A stretch of 64,000 nt of DNA from JAJDNH01 sp964552395 (GTDB taxonomy: Bacteria; Acidobacteriota; Thermoanaerobaculia; Thermoanaerobaculales; Sulfomarinibacteraceae): the NCBI GenBank assembly GCA_964552395.1, contig CAZKGM010000001.1, positions 62,001 through 126,000 of the forward strand, given 5' to 3'. Position numbers and translations under genes: made by a program. The notes under the pieces are model-generated. The model made no database searches. It saw only the letters and a list, made by a program, of their open reading frames with translations, and was not told the DNA's origin. This document shows, piece by piece, positions 1 through 8,380 of this stretch. Position 1 is the stretch's first letter. Each line of letters opens with the position of its first letter.

Positions 1-158
1 GCGTTCCCTGCGATCGCGTGCTGCTCATGCCCGAGGGACGGACTGCCGACGAGGTACGGCAAAGGGCGCCTATGGTCGCCGCCTTGTGTCTCGGGGCCGG
101 CTTTCGCTACACTCCCCGCTTGCATCTTGACCTTTTCGGAGGGGGGAGGGGGGTGTAG
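1..158 (+). CDS. queE: 7-carboxy-7-deazaguanine synthase, C-terminal end (partial)
   Basis: The 5' edge of the window is the last ~51 codons of a gene, open in the frame starting at base 3 and ending with TAG at 156-158. The readable tail has LLMPEG, a helix with ALCLGAGFRYTPRLH, and a terminal GGGRGV. This closely matches the end of the radical-SAM enzyme QueE (family ends: MPEG ... PRLHxxLWGNxRGV). QueE converts 6-carboxytetrahydropterin into 7-carboxy-7-deazaguanine on the preQ0/queuosine pathway. The catalytic CxxxCxxC part lies outside the window. queD, which makes the QueE substrate, starts 3 nt after the stop, so the two form an operon. Too short for automatic calling, but the motif match is strong. 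Confidence 0.85.
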   Translation, partial: VPCDRVLLMPEGRTADEVRQRAPMVAALCLGAGFRYTPRLHLDLFGGGRGV

Positions 159-161
159 CTC

Positions 162-635
162 ATGGGTTTCTTCCGTATCGCCAAGACTTTCGAGGTGGAG
201 TATGCGCACCGGCTCTCGAAGCACCCGGAGAAGTGCCGGTTCCCGCACGGCCACCGGCTGCGGATAGAGGTCGTGGTTCGTGGCCATGAGCTCGATGACA
301 ACGACATGGTGTGCGACTACAAGGCGCTCAAGACCCTGGTGCTCGATCTCGTCGAGGAGCTCGACCACGGATTGGGGGTGAGCTCCATCGATCCGCAACG
401 GTCCGTGCTCGAAGAGATGAGCGCGCGGATCCTCGTGTTTGAGGGCGTCGACCCGACAACCGAGGTGCTGGTAAAGCAGCTGTTCGACGAGATCTCTGAC
501 AGGCTGACACCCGGGCGCGAGGTCGTGACGTCGAGTGGCGTGATCTACACGATTCCGCGGGGCCTGCGATTAGAAAGGGTGCGCGTTTGGGAAACCTCGA
601 CCTCATGGGCAGAGTACGCGGCTGATGCAGGCTGA
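162..635 (+). CDS. queD: 6-carboxy-5,6,7,8-tetrahydropterin synthase
   Basis: 157 aa, the size of QueD/PTPS proteins. It converts 7,8-dihydroneopterin triphosphate into 6-carboxytetrahydropterin. The three zinc-ligand histidines are visible: YAHRL near residue 16 and the HGH of FPHGHRLRIEV near residues 29-31. A cysteine just before the HGH (EKCRFPHGH) fits the catalytic Cys. LDHG (~68) and PTTEVL (~99) match the later conserved His and the pterin-anchoring Glu region. A GGAGGGGGG purine tract about 10-20 nt upstream of the ATG can act as ribosome-binding site. It follows queE by 3 nt and overlaps the next gene by 11 nt. That next gene is unrelated to deazaguanine synthesis, so the transcript probably continues into the lipid genes. 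Confidence 0.93.
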   Translation: MGFFRIAKTFEVEYAHRLSKHPEKCRFPHGHRLRIEVVVRGHELDDNDMVCDYKALKTLVLDLVEELDHGLGVSSIDPQRSVLEEMSARILVFEGVDPTTEVLVKQLFDEISDRLTPGREVVTSSGVIYTIPRGLRLERVRVWETSTSWAEYAADAG

Positions 636-1662
636 GCCACTGGTAGCCACGGACGCGGTTGCCGGATGGCTCGAGCGACTCGAGCAGCCGGTCGCGGTGA
701 CCGGCGGCACCGGCTTCGTTGGTTCCCACGTGGTTGACACTCTCTGCGCGGCAGGCATCCGGCCGCGGGTGCTCGTACGCGACCGCCGGTCGCCGCGGTG
801 GATCGACGATTGTCCGGTGGAGCTGGTGCACGGCTCGCTCGGCGACGACGGCTCACTCCGCCGCCTGGTCGACTCTGCACGAACCGTCATTCACCTGGCA
901 GGAGTGTTGCGAGCGGCACGTGAGGCGGACTTCGATGCCGGTAACCGGGCGGGCACGGCGAACCTGGTCGGCGCCATTGAAAGCGTTGCTCCGGATGCGA
1001 TGTTCGTCCATGTGTCGTCGCTGGCGGCCGTCGGACCCTCAGTGGCGATCGACGGCGTCGGCCCAGAAGCGGAGCCGCGTCCTCTGTCAGCCTACGGACG
1101 GTCGAAGCTGGCTGCCGAGCTGGCGGTGCGAGAGCTGGGCCACAGGGGCCGCTGGGTCATTCTCCGTCCGCCAGCAATCTACGGTCCGCGGGACATCGAT
1201 GTGCTCCAGTTCTTCCGCCTCACCTCGCGGGGCGTGGTCCCGCTGCCGGCCGGGGAACGCTGGGTCACGGTGGCGTACGTCGCTGACGTTGTGCGGGCCA
1301 TCCTCGCAGCCGCGGCCGGGCAGGCACCGTTGCGTGACGTCTACCACCTTGGGGAACCGGTGCCCTACCGGATGCCGGCACTGATCCGCCTGCTCGCGGC
1401 TGCCGGAGGGTTGGAGGCACGCCTCGTTTACCTTCCCTCCGCGCTGGTGACGTTTGCCGGCGCCGTCGGCAGCGGTCTCCAGCGGCTCGGTTTCAGTCGT
1501 GTTGCGATGACCCGTGACAAGGCGCGCGAGCTCACGGCGCGTCACTGGACGGCCCGCACCTCCGCCTCGTTGAGAGAGCTCGGCCTGAGCGAATGGGTGG
1601 AGTTTCCGACCGGGGCCGTTGAGACATGGAAGTGGTACCGGCGTGTCGGCTGGGTACGGTAA
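625..1662 (+). CDS. NAD(P)-dependent epimerase/reductase, extended SDR; candidate ceramide reductase
   Basis: 345 aa extended short-chain dehydrogenase. The nucleotide-binding TGGTGFVGS lies near residue 27 after a short extension, VHVSSLAAVG holds the active-site Ser, and YGRSKLAAE holds the catalytic YxxxK. The C-terminal half (YVADVVRAILAA, YHLGE) is typical of the dihydroflavonol-reductase/3-beta-HSD-like branch. By family alone the substrate is unknown. The downstream genes are a serine-palmitoyltransferase-like enzyme and a GNAT-type acyltransferase, the same trio of activities (Spt, bacterial ceramide synthase, CerR) known from Caulobacter, where CerR is an epimerase-family reductase. 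I therefore infer reduction of 3-keto-ceramide. The ATG overlaps the end of queD; a later start is possible because the fold begins near residue 20. Confidence 0.75.
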   Translation: MQAEPLVATDAVAGWLERLEQPVAVTGGTGFVGSHVVDTLCAAGIRPRVLVRDRRSPRWIDDCPVELVHGSLGDDGSLRRLVDSARTVIHLAGVLRAAREADFDAGNRAGTANLVGAIESVAPDAMFVHVSSLAAVGPSVAIDGVGPEAEPRPLSAYGRSKLAAELAVRELGHRGRWVILRPPAIYGPRDIDVLQFFRLTSRGVVPLPAGERWVTVAYVADVVRAILAAAAGQAPLRDVYHLGEPVPYRMPALIRLLAAAGGLEARLVYLPSALVTFAGAVGSGLQRLGFSRVAMTRDKARELTARHWTARTSASLRELGLSEWVEFPTGAVETWKWYRRVGWVR

Positions 1663-1699
1663 GATGCCGGCGCGAGCCGTTTATTCTCGAGGAGGAGAA

Positions 1700-2884
1700 G
1701 TGGACGTATTCCAGAAGTGCGTGGATTTCAGGGAGGCGGACGCGGTTCGCCGGATGGGCCTCTACCCCTACTTTCGGGTAATTTCCTCCGCTCAGGACCC
1801 GGTCGTCATCATTGACGGTCGGGAGATGGTCATGCTCGGGTCCAACAACTACCTCGGTCTCACCAACCACCCCGAGGTCAAGGCCGCCGCTGCCGAGGCG
1901 CTCGCCGCGTATGGGACCGGGACCGCCGGGTCGCGTTTCTTGAACGGAACCCTCGATATCCACGTCCGCCTCGAGGAACAGCTGGCGGAGTTCATGCAGC
2001 GCGACGCGGTCCTCACCTTCTCGACCGGGTTCCAGGTCAATCTCGGTGTCATCTCCTGCCTCCTCGACCGGCATGACGTGGCGTTTCTCGACAACCTGGA
2101 TCACGCCTGCATCATCGACGGCGCCCGCCTCGGCTTTGGCAAGACGGTCAAGTTCAAGCACAACGACGCACAGGACCTGGACCAGCGACTGGCGGCGTTC
2201 GACGGCTCCAAGGGTAAGCTGATCGTCGTCGATGGTGTGTTCTCAATGGAGGGCGACGTCGCCGATCTTCCTAGCCTGGTGCGGGTCAAGGAGAAGCACG
2301 GCGCCCGGCTGATGGTGGATGACGCGCACGGGATTGGGGTCTTCGGTGAGCACGGGCGCGGCACCTCTGAGCACTTCGGGCTCGAGGACAAGGTGGACCT
2401 GGTGATGGGGACCTTCTCGAAGTCTCTGGCAGCCGTCGGCGGCTTCATCGCGGGCGATGCGAAGGTGATCGACTGGATCCGCCACCACGCGCGGACGCTG
2501 ATCTTCTCCGCCTCTCCGCCGCCGGCGTCAGTGGCCTCGGTCAGCAAGGCGGTCGAGATTATCCTCCGCGAGCCCGAGCGCCGGCACCAGCTGTGGGACA
2601 ACACCGAGTACATGAAGCGGGAATTCACGAACCTGGGCTTTGACACCGGGAAGTCGGGCTCGCCGGTCATCCCGCTCGTCGTGGGCGAGGATAGAGCCGC
2701 CTTTGTCATGACCATGCGGCTCCAGCAGGAGGGTGTGTTCGCCAATCCGGTTGTGTCACCGGCGGTGCCCCCGGGACGGGCGATGATGCGCACCTCGTAC
2801 ATGGCGACGCACACGCGAGACCATCTCGACCTTGCCCTCGAGGCGTTCGCTAGAGTCGGGCGCGAGATAGGAGTCATCGGCTGA
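1700..2884 (+). CDS. spt: serine palmitoyltransferase-like alpha-oxoamine synthase
   Basis: PLP-dependent alpha-oxoamine synthase of 394 aa. I chose GTG at 1700 because a strong GAGGAGGAG ribosome-binding site lies at 1689-1697; an upstream in-frame start at 1619 would add 27 unconserved residues. Motifs: GSNNYLGLTNHP, GTGTAGSRFLNGTL with HVRLEEQLAEF, the DDAHGIGVFG cofactor loop, and TFSKSLAAVGGF with the Schiff-base Lys. The SRFLNGTL loop with TFSTGFQVNLG favours bacterial serine palmitoyltransferases over AONS (BioF) or KBL, which usually have GSGGSR/VRFICGT variants. It would condense L-serine with a fatty acyl thioester to 3-ketosphinganine in the cytosol. It sits 37 nt after the reductase and overlaps the next gene by one base. 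The acyl chain and the exact amino acid cannot be read from sequence. Confidence 0.85.
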   Translation: MDVFQKCVDFREADAVRRMGLYPYFRVISSAQDPVVIIDGREMVMLGSNNYLGLTNHPEVKAAAAEALAAYGTGTAGSRFLNGTLDIHVRLEEQLAEFMQRDAVLTFSTGFQVNLGVISCLLDRHDVAFLDNLDHACIIDGARLGFGKTVKFKHNDAQDLDQRLAAFDGSKGKLIVVDGVFSMEGDVADLPSLVRVKEKHGARLMVDDAHGIGVFGEHGRGTSEHFGLEDKVDLVMGTFSKSLAAVGGFIAGDAKVIDWIRHHARTLIFSASPPPASVASVSKAVEIILREPERRHQLWDNTEYMKREFTNLGFDTGKSGSPVIPLVVGEDRAAFVMTMRLQQEGVFANPVVSPAVPPGRAMMRTSYMATHTRDHLDLALEAFARVGREIGVIG

Positions 2885-4029
2885 TGAGAGAGGTCGAGGT
2901 TCGGCCGGTGCGCGGCCGCGCGCAGCTGGCGACCTTCATTAATCTGCCGTGGAAGCTCTACCGGCGTGACCCCCTGTGGGTGCCGCCGCTTAAGTCTTCC
3001 GTGCGCGAGCTCTTGGATCCTCGGCGACACCCCTTCTACGAGGGCGGCTCGCGTGCAGAGCGGGAGCTGTTCTTGGCCTGGGATGGTCGTGATGCGGTGG
3101 GCCGCATAGCGGCGATCCATAACCGGGCCCACAACGAGTTTCAGGATGAGAACGTAGCTTTTTTCGGCTTCTTCGAGGCGATCGATCGCCCGGACATCGC
3201 GCGCGCCTTGCTTGCCCAGGTTGAGGACTGGGCACGGGCTCGGGGTCTGTCCGCCGTTCGCGGCCCCGCCAACCCCTCGACCAACTACGAGTGCGGTCTT
3301 CTCGTCGAGGGCTTCACCCGCCCGCCCGTGCTCATGATGACCTACAACCCCCCCTACTACCGTGGTCTGATCGAGGGCGCGGGCTACGCCAAGGTCAAGG
3401 ACCTCTACGCCTACATCTCGCCGGTGCACGGCGCCCACCTCGACCGGCTCGTCCGGCTCGCCGAGCGCACCCGCAGGAAGCATCCCGAGCTCACGACCCG
3501 CGCGGCAAACCTCAAGGAGTTCGAGAGCGAGGTCCGGCTGGTGCAGGAGATCTACAACTCCGCGTGGGAGAAGAATTGGGGCTTCATTCCGATGTCGGAC
3601 GCAGAGATCGAGTGGCTGGCGGGGGAGCTCAAGGCGCTGGTCCAGCCCGATCTGCTACGGTTCGCGTTCGTCGACGGCGAGGCCGCGGGTTTTCTGCTCG
3701 CCATCCCGGACTGGAACCCCGTCCTCAAGGACCTGGGCGGTTCTCCCTGGCGGCATCCGGTGCGTACCTTGCGGCACGTCTTGACCACCAAGGCTGAGAA
3801 GCTGGAGGGACTGCGCGTCATCACGCTCGGGGTCAAGGAGGAGTTCCGCAAGCGCGGCTTCGAAGGAGTTTTGTTCGCCGAGGGCCTGCAGCACGCGCTA
3901 CGGATCGGCTACGGGTGGTGTGAGTACTCGTGGATTCTCGAGGACAACGAGCTGACCAAGCGGACCGTACGTCTCATGGACGCGGACCTCTACAAGAACT
4001 ACCGTATGTACGAGAAGCCGCTGCAGTAG
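2884..4029 (+). CDS. GNAT-fold acyltransferase, candidate bacterial ceramide synthase
   Basis: 381 aa protein of the GNAT-like family that begins with the pattern NLPWKLYRRDPLWVPPL ... PRRHPFYEG. A central GPANPSTNYECGLLVEGF segment, PPYYRGLIEGAGY and a C-terminal acyl-CoA binding-like stretch (ITLGVKEEFRKRGFEGVLF, resembling the V..RGKGxG loop) follow. It starts on the last base of the spt stop codon (TGATG), so translation is coupled. GNAT-fold N-acyltransferases placed beside serine palmitoyltransferase supply the amide-linked acyl chain in bacterial ceramide synthesis. I infer that role from context. An alternative is acylation of another amine. It is the last gene of the operon and is followed by a hairpin at 4074-4099. 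Confidence 0.7.
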   Translation: MREVEVRPVRGRAQLATFINLPWKLYRRDPLWVPPLKSSVRELLDPRRHPFYEGGSRAERELFLAWDGRDAVGRIAAIHNRAHNEFQDENVAFFGFFEAIDRPDIARALLAQVEDWARARGLSAVRGPANPSTNYECGLLVEGFTRPPVLMMTYNPPYYRGLIEGAGYAKVKDLYAYISPVHGAHLDRLVRLAERTRRKHPELTTRAANLKEFESEVRLVQEIYNSAWEKNWGFIPMSDAEIEWLAGELKALVQPDLLRFAFVDGEAAGFLLAIPDWNPVLKDLGGSPWRHPVRTLRHVLTTKAEKLEGLRVITLGVKEEFRKRGFEGVLFAEGLQHALRIGYGWCEYSWILEDNELTKRTVRLMDADLYKNYRMYEKPLQ

Positions 4030-4073
4030 AGGGCTCCTCATCTAGCCGGTCTCTTGACGGTCGCATGGAAGTC

Positions 4074-4099
4074 GGGACCGGTTCAGCGGACCCGGTTCC
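4074..4099. terminator. hairpin between convergent genes
   Basis: GGGACCGG (4074-4081) pairs with CCGGTTCC (4092-4099), eight pairs including one G-T, with a 10-nt loop. It sits between the convergent acyltransferase and DHH gene ends. It has no long U tract, so it is a weak bidirectional terminator candidate. Confidence 0.35.
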
Positions 4100-4108
4100 A
4101 CTGGTGTT

Positions 4109-5146
4109 TCACTCACAAAGCGGAAGACCCGGCTCGTCGGCGGCCCCGGTCGCTGAGAGAAACCGCTTGATCAGCCGGCGTGTGAAGCGGCGCCGTTCCT
4201 TGGCGCCGAGCTCGTTCGGCTGCAGGGGGATCTGGGCCGCAGCCAGCGCCTGATGGCCGCCACCGAAGCCGCGCCGACCCGCGAGACGGCGCGCCACGGT
4301 ACCGGCGTGTCGTTCTCGGTCCAGGGTCCGCAGGCTCAGGTGGAGCCATCCGTCGATGGTCCCGAAGCACAGGGTCCAGGTCACGCCGTCCACCCTCAGT
4401 AGTAGATCGGCCGACTCGGCGATCATCTCGGGCGTGTCGAGGCCCTCGAGGCTGGTGACAATACGGTTACCGTAGACCGTCGCGTTGTCGAGGACCGACC
4501 GCAACCTCCCGAAGTAGGCGCGAGACAGAGGCGCCGCGACGATTCGGCCGAGAGCGCGCGCGTTTGCGGACGGGTAGAGGGACAGGAACGCCTCGATATC
4601 CGCGCGCGTACTTTCCCTGCCGAGATCCTGTGTGTCCGATCGGATGCCGTAGACGAGAGCTGTGGCAAGCGGCGCGTCGATCTCAATGTCGCCCGCGCGC
4701 AGGTACTCGAAGAGGATGCTCGAGGTGGCACCGTACCGTCGCCTGATATCGGTGAACCGTGCCCTGCGCGTTTCACGGCGGATCGGGTGGTGGTCGATGA
4801 CGATATCCAGCCGGACCGCGGCATCGAGGCTGACGTTCCCTGCCCCAGGCTGTGCATCGACCATCGCGATGCGGTCGAAGCGCTCCAAGTCGAGTGATGC
4901 CAGGGGGCGGGTGTTCAGGCCCAGGTAGCGGACGAGAGCCTCGTTCTCCGCCCGGCCGATTGTTCCTCCATGCGCCAGTGAGCACGTAGTCCCGGCGAGG
5001 CCGTTGGCGATCTGACGCAGCCCGGCAGCGGCGGCGATGGCGTCCGGGTCGGGGTTGTTCTGCATCACGATCAGGACCGTCCGGGCGCCCTCGAGCACCG
5101 CCAAGAGCTTGGCCAGTCGCTCTTTCGGTTCGGTTTGCTTCGGCAT
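4109..5146 (-). CDS. DHH/DHHA1 family phosphoesterase (NrnA-like)
   Basis: 345 aa. The start ATG at 5146 (MPKQTEP) is chosen because the DHH fold begins directly after it; upstream in-frame codons are unconserved. N-terminal DHH domain: NNPDPDAIAAAAG (motif I), MVDAQPG (motif II), VIDHHPIR (the DHH motif). C-terminal DHHA1 domain: RRGFGGGHQALAAAQI with its GGGH substrate-binding signature. Family members are Mn-dependent nano-RNases or phosphatases acting on short oligonucleotides, pAp or cyclic dinucleotide products. The usual His of motif I (HxNPDxD) is Gln here (QNNPDPD). A TATAAT -10 box on this strand lies at 5202-5207, giving a leader of about 50 nt. It is transcribed divergently from the penicillin-acylase gene. 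Confidence 0.85.
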   Translation of the reverse strand: MPKQTEPKERLAKLLAVLEGARTVLIVMQNNPDPDAIAAAAGLRQIANGLAGTTCSLAHGGTIGRAENEALVRYLGLNTRPLASLDLERFDRIAMVDAQPGAGNVSLDAAVRLDIVIDHHPIRRETRRARFTDIRRRYGATSSILFEYLRAGDIEIDAPLATALVYGIRSDTQDLGRESTRADIEAFLSLYPSANARALGRIVAAPLSRAYFGRLRSVLDNATVYGNRIVTSLEGLDTPEMIAESADLLLRVDGVTWTLCFGTIDGWLHLSLRTLDRERHAGTVARRLAGRRGFGGGHQALAAAQIPLQPNELGAKERRRFTRRLIKRFLSATGAADEPGLPLCE

Positions 5147-5292
5147 GCCTCCAACCCCCGGAAGGATCGTGATCGCCTTCTGACGTGCACGACCCGGTGT
5201 GATTATAGACCCGGTGAGCGATGGGCCCTCGCGAGCCGCGGTCGTTCGGCGTTGCCAAGGTAGAATTCGGCAAGAGACCACGGGAGGGACCC

Positions 5293-7644
5293 ATGAGCCG
5301 ACGCCCCTGGCCCCTGCTGCTCGCCGTGCCGGCCGTTGCCGTGTTGGTCGGGGTCGCGGCCATCGCGTACCTCCGCTTCGGTGCGATGCGGAGCCGGCTG
5401 CCGGAGTCCGGTGTCACGAGGCTCGCTGTCAGCGGGCTCAAAGGACCTGTCACCGTACGAATGGACACTGCCGGCGTGCCGCACATCGCCGCTACCTGCG
5501 AGTGGGATCTCTGGCTCGCTCAAGGCTACCTGCATGCTCGGGACCGGTTTTTCCAGATGGAGTTGGCGAGGCGGGCAGCCGCCGGCAGACTGGCGGAGCT
5601 CGCGGGTGAGGGAGCGCTGGCCACGGACCGGAAGCTGAGGACGTGGCGGATCGCCGCCACTGCCTGGCGTCAGGCCGGCAAGCTGGACTCACAGGAACGA
5701 CAAGCGCTCGACGCTTACGCTGCGGGAGTCAACGCTGCGCTGACAACCTATGGGCGGTGGATTGCGCCGGAGATGAGGCTTCTCGGCCTCGAGCCGGAGC
5801 CGTGGCGTCGCGAGGACACGCTCGGCATCGGCATCCTGTTTCAGTTGAGCCTGACCTGGTCGATGGGCGAGGAGCTGGAACGAGGTGTCGAGCTAGCTCG
5901 CCTGGGGCGACAGCGGGCCGTCGAGCTGTGGGGATGGACGCCGCAGCAAGCCGCAGACTGGATCCCACCGGGAACGCCGCCCGCCGAGCCGCGGCAGCCG
6001 GACGAGGATGCCATCACCCGCTCACTTGGAGGTGTTGGCTCAAACAACTGGGCGATTGCCGGGACCCGAACAGTATCCGGCCGCCCCCTGGTAGCCAATG
6101 ACCCGCACATCGGCGTCCAGATGCCGGGCACCTGGTATGGCGTTCATCTCGCGGGCGCTGGGTTCGATGTGGCAGGGGTCTCAATCCCTGGCGCCCCGGG
6201 CGTGGTCATTGGCCATAACCGGCGCGTGGCCTGGGGCTTCACCATGGTCATGCTGGATGATCAGGATCTCTTTGTCGTCAAGGCCGACCGTGACCGCCGT
6301 CGCGAGTTCTTCGGCGGACAGTGGGTTCCGCTGCGAACTCTGACCGAGCGGGTTCGGATCCGGGGCCGTCCGGATCCGGCGCGAGTGGAAATCCGCATCA
6401 GTCGCTCGGGACCTGTAGTGCGCGACGACGCCGGCGAGGTGCTGGCATTGGCATGGACGGCACTCAAGGGCGGGACTCCGCTGGGAGCTTTCCTGAGGAT
6501 GGACCGGGCAGCCGGAGTTGACGAGACGGCGACTGCCTGGCGGGGAGTGGTAGGGCCGGCACTCAACCTGGTGGCAGCCGATGTCGAGGGACACATCCTG
6601 CACCAGGTCGTCGGGAGAGTCCCGATTCGAGGCCGTGGAGCAGGCCGTCTGCCTGCTCCAGGTGACAACCCGCAGTGGCAATGGCAGGGGTTTCGCGCGA
6701 TGGCCGCGAACCCGCGTGTGGTTGATCCGCCGCAGGGCTTCCTTGCCACCGCGAACCACGACCTGTTCACGGAGGGAGACTACCCCTCGACGGAGTGGTT
6801 TCCGGCGGAGTTCGCACCGCCGTGGCGGGTACGGCGAATCCGGGGCCTGCTCGCAGCCCGCGATCGTTGGGACGTGGCCTCCTGTGTCGAGCTTCAGGGC
6901 GATCTAGTTTCTCGACGGGCGGGGGCGCTGCTCGAGTTGCTGCGGCCGGAGCTCGAGCGGAACGGCGGCCCTACGGCCAGACAACTACTCGACTGGGACG
7001 GGAACCTGCGGCCGGAGACTGTGGCGCCGCACGTCTACAGCCGCCTCGTGCTCGATCTGTGTCGTGCGGTGGGCGAAGACGAGGCGCAGAGCATCGGACT
7101 GAAGGGCACGCTCATCACGCCGGAGCGGTTGGTGCGGCTGCTCGCCGGCGGCCTACCTGCCGAGTGGTGGGATGACCTCAAGACGCCGCAGGTCGAGGAC
7201 AGGGGAGCCATCGTCGGAAGCGTTCTCAAGAACCTGGACGACCTCCACATCGACAGCCCCTGGGGCAGCGTCCACACGGTCGAGTTTCCTCACCCGCTGG
7301 GCGACCTCCCGACTCTCGGACCACTTCTCGGCGCCAGTTGGAGCCGGGGACCGATCGCCGTCGGCGGCGACGGTGCAACCGTCAACGCTCACTACTGGGA
7401 GCTGGATGAGCCCTACCGAGTTTCAGCCATCCCGTCGATGCGGTTCGTGGCCGATGTCGGGGCCTGGGACGAGTCGATCCTCGTGCTGCCGGTCGGCAAC
7501 TCTGGCAGGCCTTGGTCGGGTCACTACGACGACCAGCTGAGCAGCTGGGTGAGGGTCGAGCCAGTGCGCCTCCCGTTCTCGGAGAAGGCGGTCGAGGCTG
7601 CCGCACGAGCCACATTGCAGATGGCACCTTCTACCGGCCGTTGA
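5293..7644 (+). CDS. penicillin acylase family (S45) N-terminal nucleophile hydrolase
   Basis: 783 aa from ATG 5293, preceded by GGGAGGG; an upstream in-frame ATG at 5221 lacks such a site and delays the signal sequence. Residues ~7-25 form one hydrophobic segment (PWPLLLAVPAVAVLVGVAAIA), a signal or membrane anchor, so the enzyme is periplasmic. Next come alpha-chain features (TAGVPHI, AQGYLHARDRFFQMEL). The autoprocessing site is at GVG/SNNWAIAG, where Ser250 becomes the N-terminal nucleophile of the beta chain. NDPHIG, LNLVAADVEGHILHQVVGRVPIR and the late GGDGATVNA follow the family order. Such enzymes cleave amide bonds in beta-lactams, N-acyl-homoserine lactones or acylated lipopeptides; the substrate cannot be read here. 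A TAGAAT box at 5261-5266 may be its -10. A hairpin follows the gene. Confidence 0.88.
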   Translation: MSRRPWPLLLAVPAVAVLVGVAAIAYLRFGAMRSRLPESGVTRLAVSGLKGPVTVRMDTAGVPHIAATCEWDLWLAQGYLHARDRFFQMELARRAAAGRLAELAGEGALATDRKLRTWRIAATAWRQAGKLDSQERQALDAYAAGVNAALTTYGRWIAPEMRLLGLEPEPWRREDTLGIGILFQLSLTWSMGEELERGVELARLGRQRAVELWGWTPQQAADWIPPGTPPAEPRQPDEDAITRSLGGVGSNNWAIAGTRTVSGRPLVANDPHIGVQMPGTWYGVHLAGAGFDVAGVSIPGAPGVVIGHNRRVAWGFTMVMLDDQDLFVVKADRDRRREFFGGQWVPLRTLTERVRIRGRPDPARVEIRISRSGPVVRDDAGEVLALAWTALKGGTPLGAFLRMDRAAGVDETATAWRGVVGPALNLVAADVEGHILHQVVGRVPIRGRGAGRLPAPGDNPQWQWQGFRAMAANPRVVDPPQGFLATANHDLFTEGDYPSTEWFPAEFAPPWRVRRIRGLLAARDRWDVASCVELQGDLVSRRAGALLELLRPELERNGGPTARQLLDWDGNLRPETVAPHVYSRLVLDLCRAVGEDEAQSIGLKGTLITPERLVRLLAGGLPAEWWDDLKTPQVEDRGAIVGSVLKNLDDLHIDSPWGSVHTVEFPHPLGDLPTLGPLLGASWSRGPIAVGGDGATVNAHYWELDEPYRVSAIPSMRFVADVGAWDESILVLPVGNSGRPWSGHYDDQLSSWVRVEPVRLPFSEKAVEAAARATLQMAPSTGR

Positions 7645-7717
7645 TGGCCGGTGGGGAAGCTCCGTTCCAGTGTCACGCCGCGAATGGCACCCCCGGTTGC
7701 GGCTCTGAAGCGAGGGC

Positions 7718-7742
7718 AGCGGGCCCAGAAAGCTGGGCCGCT
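7718..7742 (+). terminator. hairpin after the acylase gene
   Basis: AGCGGGCCCAG (7718-7728) pairs with CTGGGCCGCT (7733-7742) except for one bulged G, with a 4-nt loop. There is no U run. It also lies immediately upstream of the tsaB -10 box. Confidence 0.5.
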
Positions 7743-7744
7743 GT

Positions 7745-7750
7745 TACACT
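7745..7750 (+). promoter_or_regulatory. -10 box TACACT of a likely leaderless tsaB transcript
   Basis: TACACT is followed by exactly 6 nt and then the tsaB ATG at 7757. No Shine-Dalgarno sequence lies in between. The hairpin of the preceding gene occupies the -35 region, and no -35 hexamer is clear. Confidence 0.5.
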
Positions 7751-7756
7751 CTCGCC

Positions 7757-8380
7757 ATGGCAGTCTGCCTCGGTCTCGTGACCTGCGCACCACAGCTTGA
7801 GGTGGCGCTGTACGCTCAGGACATGGCCGGACTCTCCTTGGTCCACCTTGCCGGGAGGTCTCCACGGTCACGCCTGCTGCTGGCGGCTGTCGATCTGGTG
7901 TTCGAGGATGCGGGGCTGGAGCCGTCGGCTCTTGAGATCGTGGCCGTGACCCGCGGGCCGGGTTCGTTCACGGGAATCCGCTCCGGCCTTGCGGCAGCCT
8001 CTGGGCTTGCCGTCGCCCTTGGTGCCGAGTTGGTCGCCTATGACAGCCTTACGGTCCAGGCGGCACGGTGCCGGGTCGACGGTTGGGTGTGGGCGGCGCA
8101 GCCGGGTAGGAGAGGGGAGGCGTACGTCCAGCGGTTCGCGATCACCCCCGGGGAGCAGCCACGGGCGGAAAGTGAGATCGAGGTCATCGCGCTGCGCGAT
8201 GCGGTCCACAGGTATCCATGGGTGGCGCCCGGGAGCCTCGATCTAGCAGGGGCCATGCGGGCCCCGAGCCAGAGGAACGCCGCGGAAGCACTGCTCGACC
8301 TGGTTCTCCTCGGTGTGCCGGGACAGCCGATCGAACCTCTCTACGTCGAGGGGCCGCCGATCCACGGTGTGACGTCATGA
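7757..8380 (+). CDS. tsaB: tRNA threonylcarbamoyladenosine biosynthesis protein TsaB
   Basis: 207 aa. The TsaB hallmark TRGPGSFTGIRSGLAAASGLA lies near residues 55-75 and begins with LEIVAV, followed by YDSLTVQA. TsaB is the inactive ASKHA-fold partner that binds TsaD in the complex making the universal t6A37 modification of ANN-decoding tRNAs. The tail (VPGQPIEPLYVEGPPIH) matches the usual TsaB end PxYLR. The gene overlaps rimI by 4 nt (ATGA), the common tsaB-rimI arrangement. A TACACT -10 box ends 6 nt before the ATG, so the message is probably leaderless. Confidence 0.93.
   Translation: MAVCLGLVTCAPQLEVALYAQDMAGLSLVHLAGRSPRSRLLLAAVDLVFEDAGLEPSALEIVAVTRGPGSFTGIRSGLAAASGLAVALGAELVAYDSLTVQAARCRVDGWVWAAQPGRRGEAYVQRFAITPGEQPRAESEIEVIALRDAVHRYPWVAPGSLDLAGAMRAPSQRNAAEALLDLVLLGVPGQPIEPLYVEGPPIHGVTS

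Noticed and set aside
2101..3483. 460-codon minus-strand frame opposite spt and the acyltransferase
   Set aside because: No family features; the plus-strand genes have catalytic motifs and ribosome-binding sites.
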